From Clostridiales bacterium (GTDB taxonomy: Bacteria; Bacillota; Clostridia; UBA1381), in the NCBI GenBank assembly GCA_029226065.1, contig JAQXXM010000019.1:1-34189 (forward strand): a DNA stretch of 34,189 bases. The letters are read 5' to 3'. The first letter of the stretch is position 1. Every line of letters begins with the position of its first letter. A program made the position numbers and the translations under genes. The notes beneath the pieces are model-generated. The model saw nothing but the letters and a program-made list of their open reading frames with translations, did not search any database and was not told the DNA's origin. This document shows positions 7,928-15,431 of the stretch, piece after piece.

Positions 7928-8020
7928 AAAAGCGTATTCTCACCTACTCCCAAACTTGGGAGCAAATATGAACGTTTTTTAGCAAGCAATATTGCTCACT
8001 ATAAGCGTGCATTTTCCCAT
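7924..8020 (-). repeat. Dispersed intergenic element, copy A
   Basis: The reverse complement of this stretch aligns over nearly its whole length with 21788-21897. Shared blocks are GTGAGCAAT(A/T)TTGCTTG, a CCCAAG(A/T)TTGGG hairpin and an end of the form TACGCTTTTTT. The T-rich end coincides with the TAA stop of the Nif11-like gene, read from the other strand as TAAAAAAGCGTA. As RNA downstream of that gene it gives an A-rich/U-rich outer stem around the CTCCCAA/TTGGGAG hairpin, so it can act as that gene's terminator. Confidence 0.75.
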
Positions 8021-8025
8021 TAGAC

Positions 8026-8077
8026 AAAAAAGACAATCCCGAATTTTGTATATAGACTTTACACAAAATTCGGGATT
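8026..8077. terminator. Terminator of the oxidoreductase operon
   Basis: AATCCCGAATTTTGT and its exact complement form a perfect 15-bp stem with a 13-nt loop. On the minus strand a TTTTTT tract follows 3 nt after the stem, so it terminates the NagB/oxidoreductase operon; it also backs up the plus-strand queH operon. Confidence 0.85.
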
Positions 8078-8104
8078 ATTCAATTTTCGGTTTTCGCACG
8101 TATT

Positions 8105-9358
8105 TTACTGATGTACTTTTACGACAGCTCCGCCGTTTTTACGTGACTCCTCTGCACTTATACCGATAAGGTGTGCTTCTACAGATTCTGAAATATCTGT
8201 TGTAGACTTTGAACCTTCGCTGAGCATACCATAAAGCTCATTCATAATTATTGAGTCACCGCCACCATGGCCGTGTCCGCCCTCAATCAGAGTATCAAGC
8301 TTTATTACTTCTGTTTTTCCGCCATACGGCATAACGGTAATATCATCAGTACGTTCATCCATAATAATTTCGCCCAATGTACCATAGAACACATATCTAC
8401 GTCCGTCATGATAACTATACACCATTTTCAGTGATGCTTTGACTCCGTTTTTGAAGTTCATCTGTACAACCTGGTGATCTACCTGCTCTACATTGCACTT
8501 GAACGCACATTTTCCGTATGGACCCGTCTTTATACCTTCGTATAATTTCTCCTCCGTTATAGGCGGATCAATTGATACTTTGGCATACGGCCATTGAAAT
8601 TCAGGTTCATTGTTTTCGTGCCACATATCTACGTAAATTCGTTTTGCACTATACGGACATGTATCAATATACTTACAATCTACACATCTCTCTGCCGATC
8701 CCTCAGGAGCATTTTCAGGCTTAAAAAATCTTAAGTCGCCCAATGATGATACAGTATCACATTCACTGCCTGCATAATACTGAATTAAGTCCAGGTCGTG
8801 ACTGCATTTAGCTAATATTGCAGGATGTGATTCGTCTAACGTTGCAAATCCATGTCTCACATACGCTTGTGCCCAATGCCAATAATAGGGGCGCTCTGAT
8901 GCGTCTATCACATTAAGCTTACCTATTATGCCGCTTTGTATCAGTTCATGACACTTTCTGTATCCTGCGCCGTAGCGAAGTTCATGACATACGATTATCT
9001 GTCCGCCTGTACGCTCTTTTGCATCTAACAGTGCTTTTAGTTCTTCTCTGCTGTCTGAGATTGGTTTCTCCATAAATAAATCATATCCCAGCTCAAGACC
9101 GCGTATTCCCATAGGAACATGGTCACGGTCACCTGTTGCAATGATCAGAAGATCTCCCCGTTTTTCCTTAAAAAATTCCTCAGGATCAACAAAGTCTGTT
9201 GTGTCAATATCTATAAGCTTATGTATTTTTTCCATCTGTTCCGGATTAGTGTCACATAATGCTACCACCCTGAACTGTTCTGTTTTTTCACCAAGCATAC
9301 ATGCAAAGCCGCATCCTCTGCCGCCGCAGCCTATTATTGCTACATCATACCTTTTCAT
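8105..9358 (-). CDS. Gfo/Idh/MocA-family oxidoreductase
   Basis: A 417-residue NAD(P)-dependent dehydrogenase-like protein acting on a sugar or sugar derivative. The N-terminal Rossmann fold has GCGGRGCG (about 10-17), the family hallmark EKP (MEKPISDS) and a catalytic-type KCSHDLDLIQY. A cysteine cluster (RCVDCKYIDTCPYSA) lies in the C-terminal domain and may bind a metal or stabilise the fold. It is 15 nt downstream of the NagB-like gene and shares its promoter, so the pair likely handles an amino sugar or a host/plant glycan product. The start ATG follows GAGGG. There is no signal peptide. The substrate is not predictable from sequence alone. Confidence 0.88.
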   Translation of the reverse strand: MKRYDVAIIGCGGRGCGFACMLGEKTEQFRVVALCDTNPEQMEKIHKLIDIDTTDFVDPEEFFKEKRGDLLIIATGDRDHVPMGIRGLELGYDLFMEKPISDSREELKALLDAKERTGGQIIVCHELRYGAGYRKCHELIQSGIIGKLNVIDASERPYYWHWAQAYVRHGFATLDESHPAILAKCSHDLDLIQYYAGSECDTVSSLGDLRFFKPENAPEGSAERCVDCKYIDTCPYSAKRIYVDMWHENNEPEFQWPYAKVSIDPPITEEKLYEGIKTGPYGKCAFKCNVEQVDHQVVQMNFKNGVKASLKMVYSYHDGRRYVFYGTLGEIIMDERTDDITVMPYGGKTEVIKLDTLIEGGHGHGGGDSIIMNELYGMLSEGSKSTTDISESVEAHLIGISAEESRKNGGAVVKVHQ

Positions 9359-9373
9359 ATTGTTCCCTCTCTC

Positions 9374-10201
9374 TTAAACTATCATATTATTATATAGCTC
9401 TTCTGTTACTACCATTTCAGCATTCGGATGACTTTGAAGAAACGTTACAGGTGCAAACCGGGTTTCTCCCTCAAGAGCCATCTTACGCATTATCCCCCAC
9501 TGCCAGTCGCAGTAGAGATATACCTTTATCGTTTTAGCCTTTAAAAGCTGTTTCATACCTAATGTTATGCAACGCTTCGGGAAAATATCAAGTGCACCTA
9601 AAATTTTTCCGCTGCCATTTCTTGTTATTGTCTCACGTGATATATCAAGACATCGGGTATTAGTGTTCTTATATTCCTCATCTGTTATGAAATCATCTTT
9701 TTCCGGCGGCTCATTAAATGCAATATGTCCGTTTATACCTACACCAGTCAAGACACAATCCACCTTACCAAGCTTTTCAATAAGCTCGTCAATTTCCTTT
9801 TCCTTGCCGGGCTGTGGGAACAGGCGTTGTTCTTCAGGCATTAAAAGATTACCCTCAATTCGTGAATATAACATTCTGTCCATAGTTGCTTTAAAACTCA
9901 ACGGATTATTATAGTCAATTATTTTATCATCCTCATCAAGATACTCGTCCATATTTATAAACCAGCAATTTTTCAAACTTAGCTTATTCTTATTAACAAG
10001 TTCGGCAAAAATTGGATACTGACCAATAGGTCCTACAGGACAAATGATAACCGTTTTATCATCTCCGTTGCTTTTAATAGTATCAAACATTATTTGTGCA
10101 ATTTCCTGATACATTGCACTTTCGCTCTCCATAACCCTGATTGGAATTTTTGAGTTTTTTACAAACTCGTCAGGTGGGCAGGAATAAGTTTTTGTAAACA
10201 T
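9374..10201 (-). CDS. Glucosamine-6-phosphate deaminase-like protein (NagB family)
   Basis: A 275-residue cytoplasmic protein of the NagB/RpiA/SugarP isomerase fold. Diagnostic stretches are NMDEYL (general region of the catalytic Asp) and GVGINGHIAFNEPP, which carries the His and Glu used in ring opening; the position held by Asp141 in E. coli NagB is Asn here, as I recall for some Firmicute enzymes. NagB converts glucosamine-6-P to fructose-6-P and ammonia, feeding amino sugars into glycolysis. The sequence is more divergent than canonical NagB and has an insert (EKDDFITDEEYKNTNTR), so a related sugar-phosphate isomerase/deaminase is possible. The track's GTG at 10210 touches the ribosome-binding site; ATG at 10201 has AAAGGAG at 8 nt. 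First gene of the operon with the Gfo/Idh/MocA oxidoreductase, divergent from an AraC gene. Confidence 0.8.
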   Translation of the reverse strand: MFTKTYSCPPDEFVKNSKIPIRVMESESAMYQEIAQIMFDTIKSNGDDKTVIICPVGPIGQYPIFAELVNKNKLSLKNCWFINMDEYLDEDDKIIDYNNPLSFKATMDRMLYSRIEGNLLMPEEQRLFPQPGKEKEIDELIEKLGKVDCVLTGVGINGHIAFNEPPEKDDFITDEEYKNTNTRCLDISRETITRNGSGKILGALDIFPKRCITLGMKQLLKAKTIKVYLYCDWQWGIMRKMALEGETRFAPVTFLQSHPNAEMVVTEELYNNMIV

Positions 10202-10229
10202 CTTGAACACTCCTTTCTCTTATACGTAC

Positions 10230-10258
10230 ATTCTAACATAAACAATATGCGTTATCAA
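10230..10258 (-). promoter_or_regulatory. Promoter of the NagB-like/oxidoreductase operon
   Basis: TTGATA, a 17-bp spacer and TAGAAT on the minus strand. Its -35 box is 39 bp from the -35 box of the divergent AraC promoter. The imperfect -10 fits a promoter that needs an activator. Confidence 0.6.
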
Positions 10259-10297
10259 TCAATTATCCAATACAAAAATATAATTTTTCGATACTAC

Positions 10298-10326
10298 TTG
10301 ATTTTTAATTTTATATGTGATATACT
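10298..10326 (+). promoter_or_regulatory. Promoter of the second AraC gene
   Basis: TTGATT, a 17-bp spacer and TATACT on the plus strand. The ORF track's GTG at 10317 lies between these boxes and therefore cannot be the translation start. Confidence 0.65.
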
Positions 10327-10364
10327 TTCAGTATTCGCAATTATTATGTGTGGAGGAAGATAAT

Positions 10365-11180
10365 GTGGAAATAATAAATTTACGGGAATTAAACCGATAT
10401 AATTATTCTGTTAATCTTATAAATTCTCTAAAACAATATTGGGTTACAAACAACAAATTTACTTGTATAAACAATCCGAAAAAAACAAATATGCTTATGT
10501 ATTTAGACGGATTTGATGCTGAATATATATTTAAAGACGGCAAAACACTGACTGCGCATAGCGGTAGTGTTGTCTATATCCCGATTGGAGCAGAATATGA
10601 GGTGTATATGGTTAATCCTCACCACTCGCAAAGCAACACTATCGGTGTGAATTTCTATACAAATGACCTTGACGGACAATCCTTTATATTTTCAAATGAC
10701 GTAGTAGTTTTCGACACTGATGATAAAATATACTATATGTTATTCAATAAAGTCGACCGATACAGTGAACAGCTTGTACCTAACTATACGAAGATGAAAG
10801 CAGGTTTCTATGACATTCTTGCAAATCTATGTGACTATTCTAATTTAATAAATGATAATAAGTATTCGGTTATTTCAAGAGGTATTTTATATCTGGAAAC
10901 AGAAACGGATGATGCTTTATCTATACCTGATGTAGCAAAGCTGTGCAACGTTAGTGAAGCATATTTCCGACGACTATTCAAGGAATTTTCAGGTATGTCT
11001 CCAATTGAGTATCGTCTGTACCATAAAATTAAACGTGCTAAAAAACTATTGGAGTATGAGCATTTAAGTGTGGCTGAAATTTCGGAAATGCTGTCCTTTG
11101 TAAGTCCTGCATACTTTATAAAGGTATTTAAGCAACAAACAGGTATGACTCCTTTAGAATACAAAAAGAGTAAAATTTAA
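10365..11180 (+). CDS. AraC-family regulator, divergent from the NagB-like operon
   Basis: A 271-residue regulator with an N-terminal cupin-like sensing domain (LTAHSGSVVYIPIGAEYEV) and a C-terminal double helix-turn-helix (LSIPDVAKLCNVSEAYFRRLFKEF; LSVAEISEMLSFVSPAYFIKVFK; TPLEYKK). The track's start at 10317 is inside the promoter. GGAGG at 10352-10356 points instead to the in-frame GTG at 10365, giving VEIINLREL (Met at initiation). An out-of-frame ATG overlaps that GTG by one base. It faces the NagB-like/oxidoreductase operon across about 160 bp and is the obvious candidate to control it, perhaps in response to an amino sugar. The effector is not known. Confidence 0.9.
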   Translation: MEIINLRELNRYNYSVNLINSLKQYWVTNNKFTCINNPKKTNMLMYLDGFDAEYIFKDGKTLTAHSGSVVYIPIGAEYEVYMVNPHHSQSNTIGVNFYTNDLDGQSFIFSNDVVVFDTDDKIYYMLFNKVDRYSEQLVPNYTKMKAGFYDILANLCDYSNLINDNKYSVISRGILYLETETDDALSIPDVAKLCNVSEAYFRRLFKEFSGMSPIEYRLYHKIKRAKKLLEYEHLSVAEISEMLSFVSPAYFIKVFKQQTGMTPLEYKKSKI

Positions 11181-11241
11181 AACAAAATCTGAAGAATGTA
11201 GATATCCGACATTATTCTATCCTTCGCTACTTCTATTATAT

Positions 11242-11263
11242 CAAACTCGCCAAAGCGAGTTTG
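11242..11263 (+). terminator. Hairpin after the second AraC gene
   Basis: CAAACTCGC-CAAA-GCGAGTTTG is a perfect 9-bp stem with a tetraloop, 61 nt after the AraC stop. There is no clean T tract, so it is a weak terminator at best. Confidence 0.45.
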
Positions 11264-11371
11264 TACCTCACCTCTTCACTTTTCACTATTACTTATTCTC
11301 TTTTATCTCTTATCTGGAAACGAGAATTTTCAGTGAAGAGTGATGAGAGACGAGTGAAAAGATAAGAGTAC
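11264..11371. repeat. Low-complexity, imperfect inverted repeat
   Basis: A pyrimidine-rich run (CTCTTCACTTTTCAC, then TCTCTTTTATCTCTTATC) is answered on the other side of GGAAACGAGAATTTTC by purine-rich complements (AGTGAAGAGTGATGAGAG, then GTGAAAAGATAAGAG). The two halves are built from the same short units and can fold back imperfectly. It holds no open reading frame and lies between the AraC gene and the tRNA terminator. It looks like a low-complexity dispersed repeat. Confidence 0.5.
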
Positions 11372-11410
11372 AAAAAGAAACGACAATCTTCTTGTCGAAA
11401 ATTGTCGTTT
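11372..11410 (-). terminator. Terminator of tRNA-Thr
   Basis: On the minus strand AAACGACAAT and ATTGTCGTTT form a 10-bp stem followed by CTTTTTG. It lies 8 nt after the tRNA's CCA end. Confidence 0.8.
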
Positions 11411-11417
11411 TCTTATT

Positions 11418-11493
11418 TGGAGCTGGTGAAGGGACTTGAACCCGCGGCCTGCTCATTACGAATGAGCTGCTCTACCAACTGAGCTACACCAGC
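11418..11493 (-). tRNA. tRNA-Thr (anticodon CGU)
   Basis: The 76-nt gene folds as a standard cloverleaf: acceptor GCTGGTG/CACCAGC, D-arm GCTC-AGTTGGTA-GAGC, anticodon arm GCTCA-TTCGTAA-TGAGC, 5-nt variable loop and T-arm GCGGG-TTCAAGT-CCCTT, with encoded CCA. The anticodon CGT reads the threonine codon ACG. The T-stem has a G-T pair and a C-T mismatch at its outer end. It is downstream of yqeY with no clear promoter of its own, so it may be transcribed by readthrough. Confidence 0.95.
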
Positions 11494-11495
11494 GT

Positions 11496-11521
11496 AAAAC
11501 GGAACAACCGTAGTTGTTCCG
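11496..11521 (-). terminator. Hairpin between yqeY and tRNA-Thr
   Basis: CGGAACAAC-TACG-GTTGTTCCG on the minus strand is a perfect 9-bp stem with a tetraloop followed by TTTTAC. It probably ends or attenuates the rpsU-yqeY transcript just before the tRNA. Confidence 0.7.
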
Positions 11522-11544
11522 ATTATTTTTTTATTCATATAAGG

Positions 11545-11988
11545 TTATGAAAGAAGTTCTCTTGCTATAGCATTGATTTCTTTTCCGTCTGCTCTGCCTT
11601 TTGTTTTAGGCATAACAGCCGCCATTATCTTCCCCATATCCTTTATCTCAGAAGCGCCCGTCTGGGAAATTGCTTCCTTTACAATTTCTACCAACTCATC
11701 ATGTGTTAATTGAGCAGGTAAATATTCCATCAAAAGTTCCATTTCTCGTTTTAGCTGAGCGATCAAATCATCACGCCCGCTTTTTTCGTAATCCGGTAGC
11801 GAGTCTCTGCGTTGCTTTAACTGCTTTGCAATTACGTCTAACACACCCTCATCATCAAGTGTGATTTTTTTATCTTTCTCGACCTGAAGAACTCCCGCTT
11901 TAATGAGCTGAACGACATTTTTTCTAACGGCATCCTTCTCAATCATTGCAGTCTTCAAATCATCTTTGAGTTTGTCCTTTATAGCCAC
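11545..11988 (-). CDS. yqeY: YqeY/GatB-like tRNA amidotransferase-domain protein
   Basis: A 147-residue protein of the GatB_YqeY family, almost entirely helical. It begins KDKLKDDLKTAMIEKDAVRKNVVQLI and ends with the conserved MGKIMAAVMPKTKGRADGKEIN. The domain resembles the tail of GatB that contacts tRNA; the role of stand-alone YqeY is not established. The start is GTG at 11988, two bases after the rpsU stop, with only a weak purine-rich site inside the end of rpsU, so it is probably translated by coupling. The rpsU-yqeY pairing is common in Firmicutes. Confidence 0.93.
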   Translation of the reverse strand: MAIKDKLKDDLKTAMIEKDAVRKNVVQLIKAGVLQVEKDKKITLDDEGVLDVIAKQLKQRRDSLPDYEKSGRDDLIAQLKREMELLMEYLPAQLTHDELVEIVKEAISQTGASEIKDMGKIMAAVMPKTKGRADGKEINAIARELLS

Positions 11989-11990
11989 GA

Positions 11991-12164
11991 TTAATACTTT
12001 CTCTTTCTGGCAGCTTCTGACTTCTTTTTACGCTTAACGCTTGGCTTCTCGTAATGCTCACGCTTTCTTACTTCAGCCATAACACCTGATTTTGCACACT
12101 GACGCTTAAATCTTCTCAATGCACTGTCAAGTGATTCGTTCTCTTTAATTCTAATCTCAGACAT
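11991..12164 (-). CDS. rpsU: Small ribosomal subunit protein bS21
   Basis: A 57-residue, very basic protein missed by the ORF track because of its length. It begins [20 protein letters not shown], continues [22 protein letters not shown] and ends in a Lys/Arg-rich tail. bS21 sits near the anti-Shine-Dalgarno region of 16S rRNA and assists initiation. A strong GGAGGG site precedes the ATG. It leads the rpsU-yqeY operon from its own promoter. Confidence 0.97.
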   Translation of the reverse strand: MSEIRIKENESLDSALRRFKRQCAKSGVMAEVRKREHYEKPSVKRKKKSEAARKRKY

Positions 12165-12252
12165 CCTATATTCCCTCCCCCCGGCAAGTCAATTACTAAA
12201 CGGACTCGATGGAAATAATTTAGTTTTACAATAACTTGTACAACTAACGTTT

Positions 12253-12282
12253 ATTATACTACAAATAACCTCAATTTGTCAA
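12253..12282 (-). promoter_or_regulatory. SigA promoter of rpsU-yqeY
   Basis: TTGACA, an 18-bp spacer and TATAAT on the minus strand. The predicted leader is about 80 nt, long for so small a gene. Confidence 0.8.
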
Positions 12283-12310
12283 GTATTTATTGAATTTTTT
12301 TGTAATTTTT

Positions 12311-14050
12311 TTATCTCATTGATAAAATTGCACTTCTTATTCCTGATGATGCTACTACAACGGGGTAATTTATAAAGGCAACATCATCTATATCCATTCT
12401 CTTGCAAAAGCTGTCAAGGTTAAAATAATTATTGTTTCCGCCAAATCCGTTAAACTTTCTCGGATCAACTACGCATACCTTTTTATAATTATTCATTGCC
12501 CATGTAGCAAAGGCATTTCCGAAAGATTCTTTAATAATAACTATCGACTCGTCGCTTGGCGCATCTGTATAGAAAATCGTAACCGGTCCGTCTCCACCTA
12601 TGAAACAAGAGTATGAATTATTTGATGTATTAACAGCTTTTACAGTATACTGCGGACGCTGTACCGCACAGTCTGAAAAAACCGTACCCACTGTTGCATA
12701 TTTAGGCATAAATCTTTCAAGCAGTTCCGGACTGCCTTTTAAAATATTCCCCGCGGTTGTACCCCTTGCAAACCCTGCAAAAGAACCAACAAAATTGTAT
12801 GACGGGTAATTTGTAAAGGCAGACAAGGGCTCTATTTCCCCACCCTTAAGCTCTATAAATTCCTTATATGCATAATATGCACCTCGCTGTGTCCAGTGGT
12901 GGTCAGTAGAAAAATATATTTTTTCATTTGCGTGAGCCTTTAGTGTATCATATACATTTACAGGCGTAACCTTATCACTTAAATTCTCATACACCGTACG
13001 TATTCCCGCAAGCTGATTAGGGTACATCTCTAAGGGTGCGTAAAATTCAGCCGCAGTAGGAACAAGTATATTATATACATTGACATCGCTTAAGCTGTCT
13101 GCAACAGCATTAATAACACCTGCATATTTTATAGCCTCCGATGACGATGCTGATACAAGCTCCATCCCGAATTTGTTTACAACTGTCACACCGCCGCCTT
13201 TATATACATTACCGCTTAATCTATACGAATCCGTACGGGTAGTACTTGACATAGTATCACGTTTTTTGTATTCGCTGTACTCGCCGTGTGATATTACGCT
13301 ATATCCTGTTACTTTCTCAAGCATTTCGCTTGAAATATACATAGTTCCTTTTATGTTTATAGGCGTATATGAAAATATTGTATCTAATGAACCCACCGAA
13401 ACCCTGCCTTCATTCATATAGATATACGAATAGACACCGTCTTTATATGCTATAACGGCATTCTTCTGTGAATCCCAACCTAATGTATACCCGCAAGCTG
13501 TAAGAACGCTGTTTGCAGGAATATACAAACGCAAATCGTACATATACGGTTTTGCATCAATAGTCTTTTCTATGCCATTGATATATATTTTCGTGCTATT
13601 GAGAGTTTCAATAATTCCATATTCTTCAAGCTCCGATTTTACATTGATTGAAACACCCGTCATTAACTCTATATTGTCCTTGCTCACATAAAGCTTGTCA
13701 TCCTTTATTATACATGGTGTACTTGTCCATATAAAACCATTTTCCGTCTCAATTTCATTCTTGTTTGGATATAAATAATAGGTAGTGTCGTCAAAAATGC
13801 ATATTTCCGCGTGTCTTGATAAATCCCAGCCAAGACTTAGCCCCAACGCAGGAGCAATATCATCTATAGGTATATACTCATACTTTTCATCTGATGCATA
13901 TATAAACGGAGATGAAGTAAACATAAACTCCCTTTTTAATTCGCTCACTGCCCTGTCAGCATAAATCTCAAGGCTCTCAACAGCATAAGCTGACGTATAC
14001 ATAAAGCAAAGCATAATAGCTGATATTGCAATTAACATTCTTTTTTTCAT
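12311..14050 (-). CDS. Exported DHHW/AlgX-like protein with copper-amine-oxidase-type N-terminal repeats
   Basis: A 579-residue exported protein. The signal peptide is KKRMLIAISAIMLCFMYTSAYA. Residues ~40-260 hold two repeats of the stalk-like copper amine oxidase N-terminal domain (YIPIDDIAPALGLSLGWD; YIPANSVLTACGYTLGWD), probably a wall- or glycan-binding module. The second half is a DHHW-family domain (PF14286) of the SGNH/AlgX-AlgJ type: STDHHWTQRGAYYAY (near 381) supplies the Asp/His and IIKESFGNAFATW (near 506) the Ser. Relatives take part in O-acetylation of exported polysaccharides. The track's first ATG abuts GAGGT; the in-frame ATG at 14050 has proper spacing. It follows obg by 12 nt and is likely co-transcribed. 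No MBOAT O-acyltransferase is in the window. Confidence 0.82.
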   Translation of the reverse strand: MKKRMLIAISAIMLCFMYTSAYAVESLEIYADRAVSELKREFMFTSSPFIYASDEKYEYIPIDDIAPALGLSLGWDLSRHAEICIFDDTTYYLYPNKNEIETENGFIWTSTPCIIKDDKLYVSKDNIELMTGVSINVKSELEEYGIIETLNSTKIYINGIEKTIDAKPYMYDLRLYIPANSVLTACGYTLGWDSQKNAVIAYKDGVYSYIYMNEGRVSVGSLDTIFSYTPINIKGTMYISSEMLEKVTGYSVISHGEYSEYKKRDTMSSTTRTDSYRLSGNVYKGGGVTVVNKFGMELVSASSSEAIKYAGVINAVADSLSDVNVYNILVPTAAEFYAPLEMYPNQLAGIRTVYENLSDKVTPVNVYDTLKAHANEKIYFSTDHHWTQRGAYYAYKEFIELKGGEIEPLSAFTNYPSYNFVGSFAGFARGTTAGNILKGSPELLERFMPKYATVGTVFSDCAVQRPQYTVKAVNTSNNSYSCFIGGDGPVTIFYTDAPSDESIVIIKESFGNAFATWAMNNYKKVCVVDPRKFNGFGGNNNYFNLDSFCKRMDIDDVAFINYPVVVASSGIRSAILSMR

Positions 14051-14062
14051 ACGCATACCTCA

Positions 14063-15343
14063 TTAATATACAAACTCAAACTCAAGATCGCCTATCTGTA
14101 CCATCTGACCTTCTTCTATACCCATATTAATAAGTTCTTCTATAACACCTCTGTTTATCAATGCACGTTGGAAATAACCGAGACTTTCGTTGTCATCAAA
14201 GGTTACACTGTTTCCGACAGCCTCAATCCATGAGCCTGTTATAATAAACGTGTCGCCATCACGTGTTATTTCAAATCCCTTTCCGCTCTTATCTACAAAT
14301 CTCTCGGCATCAAGATCAATCTGAGGCTCAAATGTGATTATAGGCGGAAGTTTCTGAAGCTCCTCATAAGTGTATTTCATAAGTTCATCTACACCCTGAC
14401 CCGTTGCCGCTGATATTGCGAAAACTTTATGACCACGTTTATTCATTTCCTCAACAAAGGAATTATACGCATCCTGGTCTTGTATAATATCAGTTTTGTT
14501 TGCCACAACGATCTGCGGGCGTTCTTCAAGAGCCATATCGTATGCTGACAGCTCCTCGTTAATTATATCAAAATCTTCAACAGGATTTCTTCCCTCTATT
14601 GACGAAACATCAACAACGTGCAAAAGTACACGTGTACGCTCGATATGACGTAAAAATTCATGACCTAAACCTACACCTTCAGATGCGCCCTCAATTATAC
14701 CTGGTATATCTGCCATTACAAAACTACGTCTATCGCCTAAATCTACAACACCTAAGTTAGGCTCAAGTGTAGTAAAATGATAATTTGCTATTTTAGGCTC
14801 TGCCTTTGTAGTCATTGAAAGTAGTGTTGATTTACCTACATTTGGGAAACCAACAAGTCCGACATCGGCAAGAAGCTTCAGTTCAAGAATAACCTCACGT
14901 TCCTCGCCCGGCTGACCGTTTTTAGCAAAGTTAGGAGCTTGACGTACTGCTGTAGCAAAATGCGAGTTGCCCCAGCCGCCGTTACCGCCCTGTGCAACTA
15001 CTACGTCTTTTTCAGGGTCTGATAAATCAGCAATTACAAGGTTTGATTCGGCATCTCTTACTAAAGTTCCTTGCGGAACATTGATTATAATATCATCACC
15101 GTTTCTGCCCTTTTTTCGTCTGCCTGCACCGTCAACGCCTGTCTGTGCTACATACTTTCGCTTATACTTAAAATCCATAAGGGTAGTCATACCTGTATCA
15201 ACGTGAAAAATTACATTGCCGCCATTACCGCCGTCGCCTCCGTCAGGCCCGCCTGCCGGTACGTACTTTTCACGTCTCCACGATATAGCACCATTACCGC
15301 CGTTACCGGCTTTGATAAATATTTTTGCTTTATCTGTAAACAT
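14063..15343 (-). CDS. obg: GTPase Obg (CgtA)
   Basis: A 426-residue essential GTPase acting in 50S ribosome assembly and ppGpp-linked growth control. The glycine-rich Obg fold is N-terminal (GNGGNGAISWRREKYVPAGGPDGGDGGNGG region). The G domain shows G1 GFPNVGKST, G3 DIPG, G4 NKTD and G5 SAATG. A C-terminal OCT domain (FEITRDGDTFIITGSWIE to the end) is typical of Firmicutes. MFTDKAKIFIKAG is the canonical start; the AGGAAGG site is about 12 nt away, rather far. It lies downstream of rplU-rpmA as in most Firmicutes, but an intrinsic terminator separates it from rpmA and I see no promoter in the short gap. Confidence 0.97.
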   Translation of the reverse strand: MFTDKAKIFIKAGNGGNGAISWRREKYVPAGGPDGGDGGNGGNVIFHVDTGMTTLMDFKYKRKYVAQTGVDGAGRRKKGRNGDDIIINVPQGTLVRDAESNLVIADLSDPEKDVVVAQGGNGGWGNSHFATAVRQAPNFAKNGQPGEEREVILELKLLADVGLVGFPNVGKSTLLSMTTKAEPKIANYHFTTLEPNLGVVDLGDRRSFVMADIPGIIEGASEGVGLGHEFLRHIERTRVLLHVVDVSSIEGRNPVEDFDIINEELSAYDMALEERPQIVVANKTDIIQDQDAYNSFVEEMNKRGHKVFAISAATGQGVDELMKYTYEELQKLPPIITFEPQIDLDAERFVDKSGKGFEITRDGDTFIITGSWIEAVGNSVTFDDNESLGYFQRALINRGVIEELINMGIEEGQMVQIGDLEFEFVY

Positions 15344-15386
15344 AAATCATCAATTCCTTCCTTTATTGAGTAAAGCTCATTTAGAC

Positions 15387-15417
15387 AAAAAAGGGGTGTT
15401 GCGTTAGCAACAGCCCC
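15387..15417 (-). terminator. Terminator between rpmA and obg
   Basis: On the minus strand GGGGCTGTTGC-TAAC-GCAACACCCC forms a long G+C-rich stem (one bulge) followed by TTTTTT. It belongs to the same GTTGC/GCAAC family as the hairpins at 2090 and 21743. It should cut most ribosomal-protein transcripts before obg. Confidence 0.85.
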
Positions 15418-15431
15418 ATAGTGTTTACAAA

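Noticed and set aside
14967-15407. Plus-strand ORFs across obg (79, 100 and 63 residues)
   Set aside because: They are shadows of the glycine-rich Obg fold (Pro-rich complements) without ribosome-binding sites.
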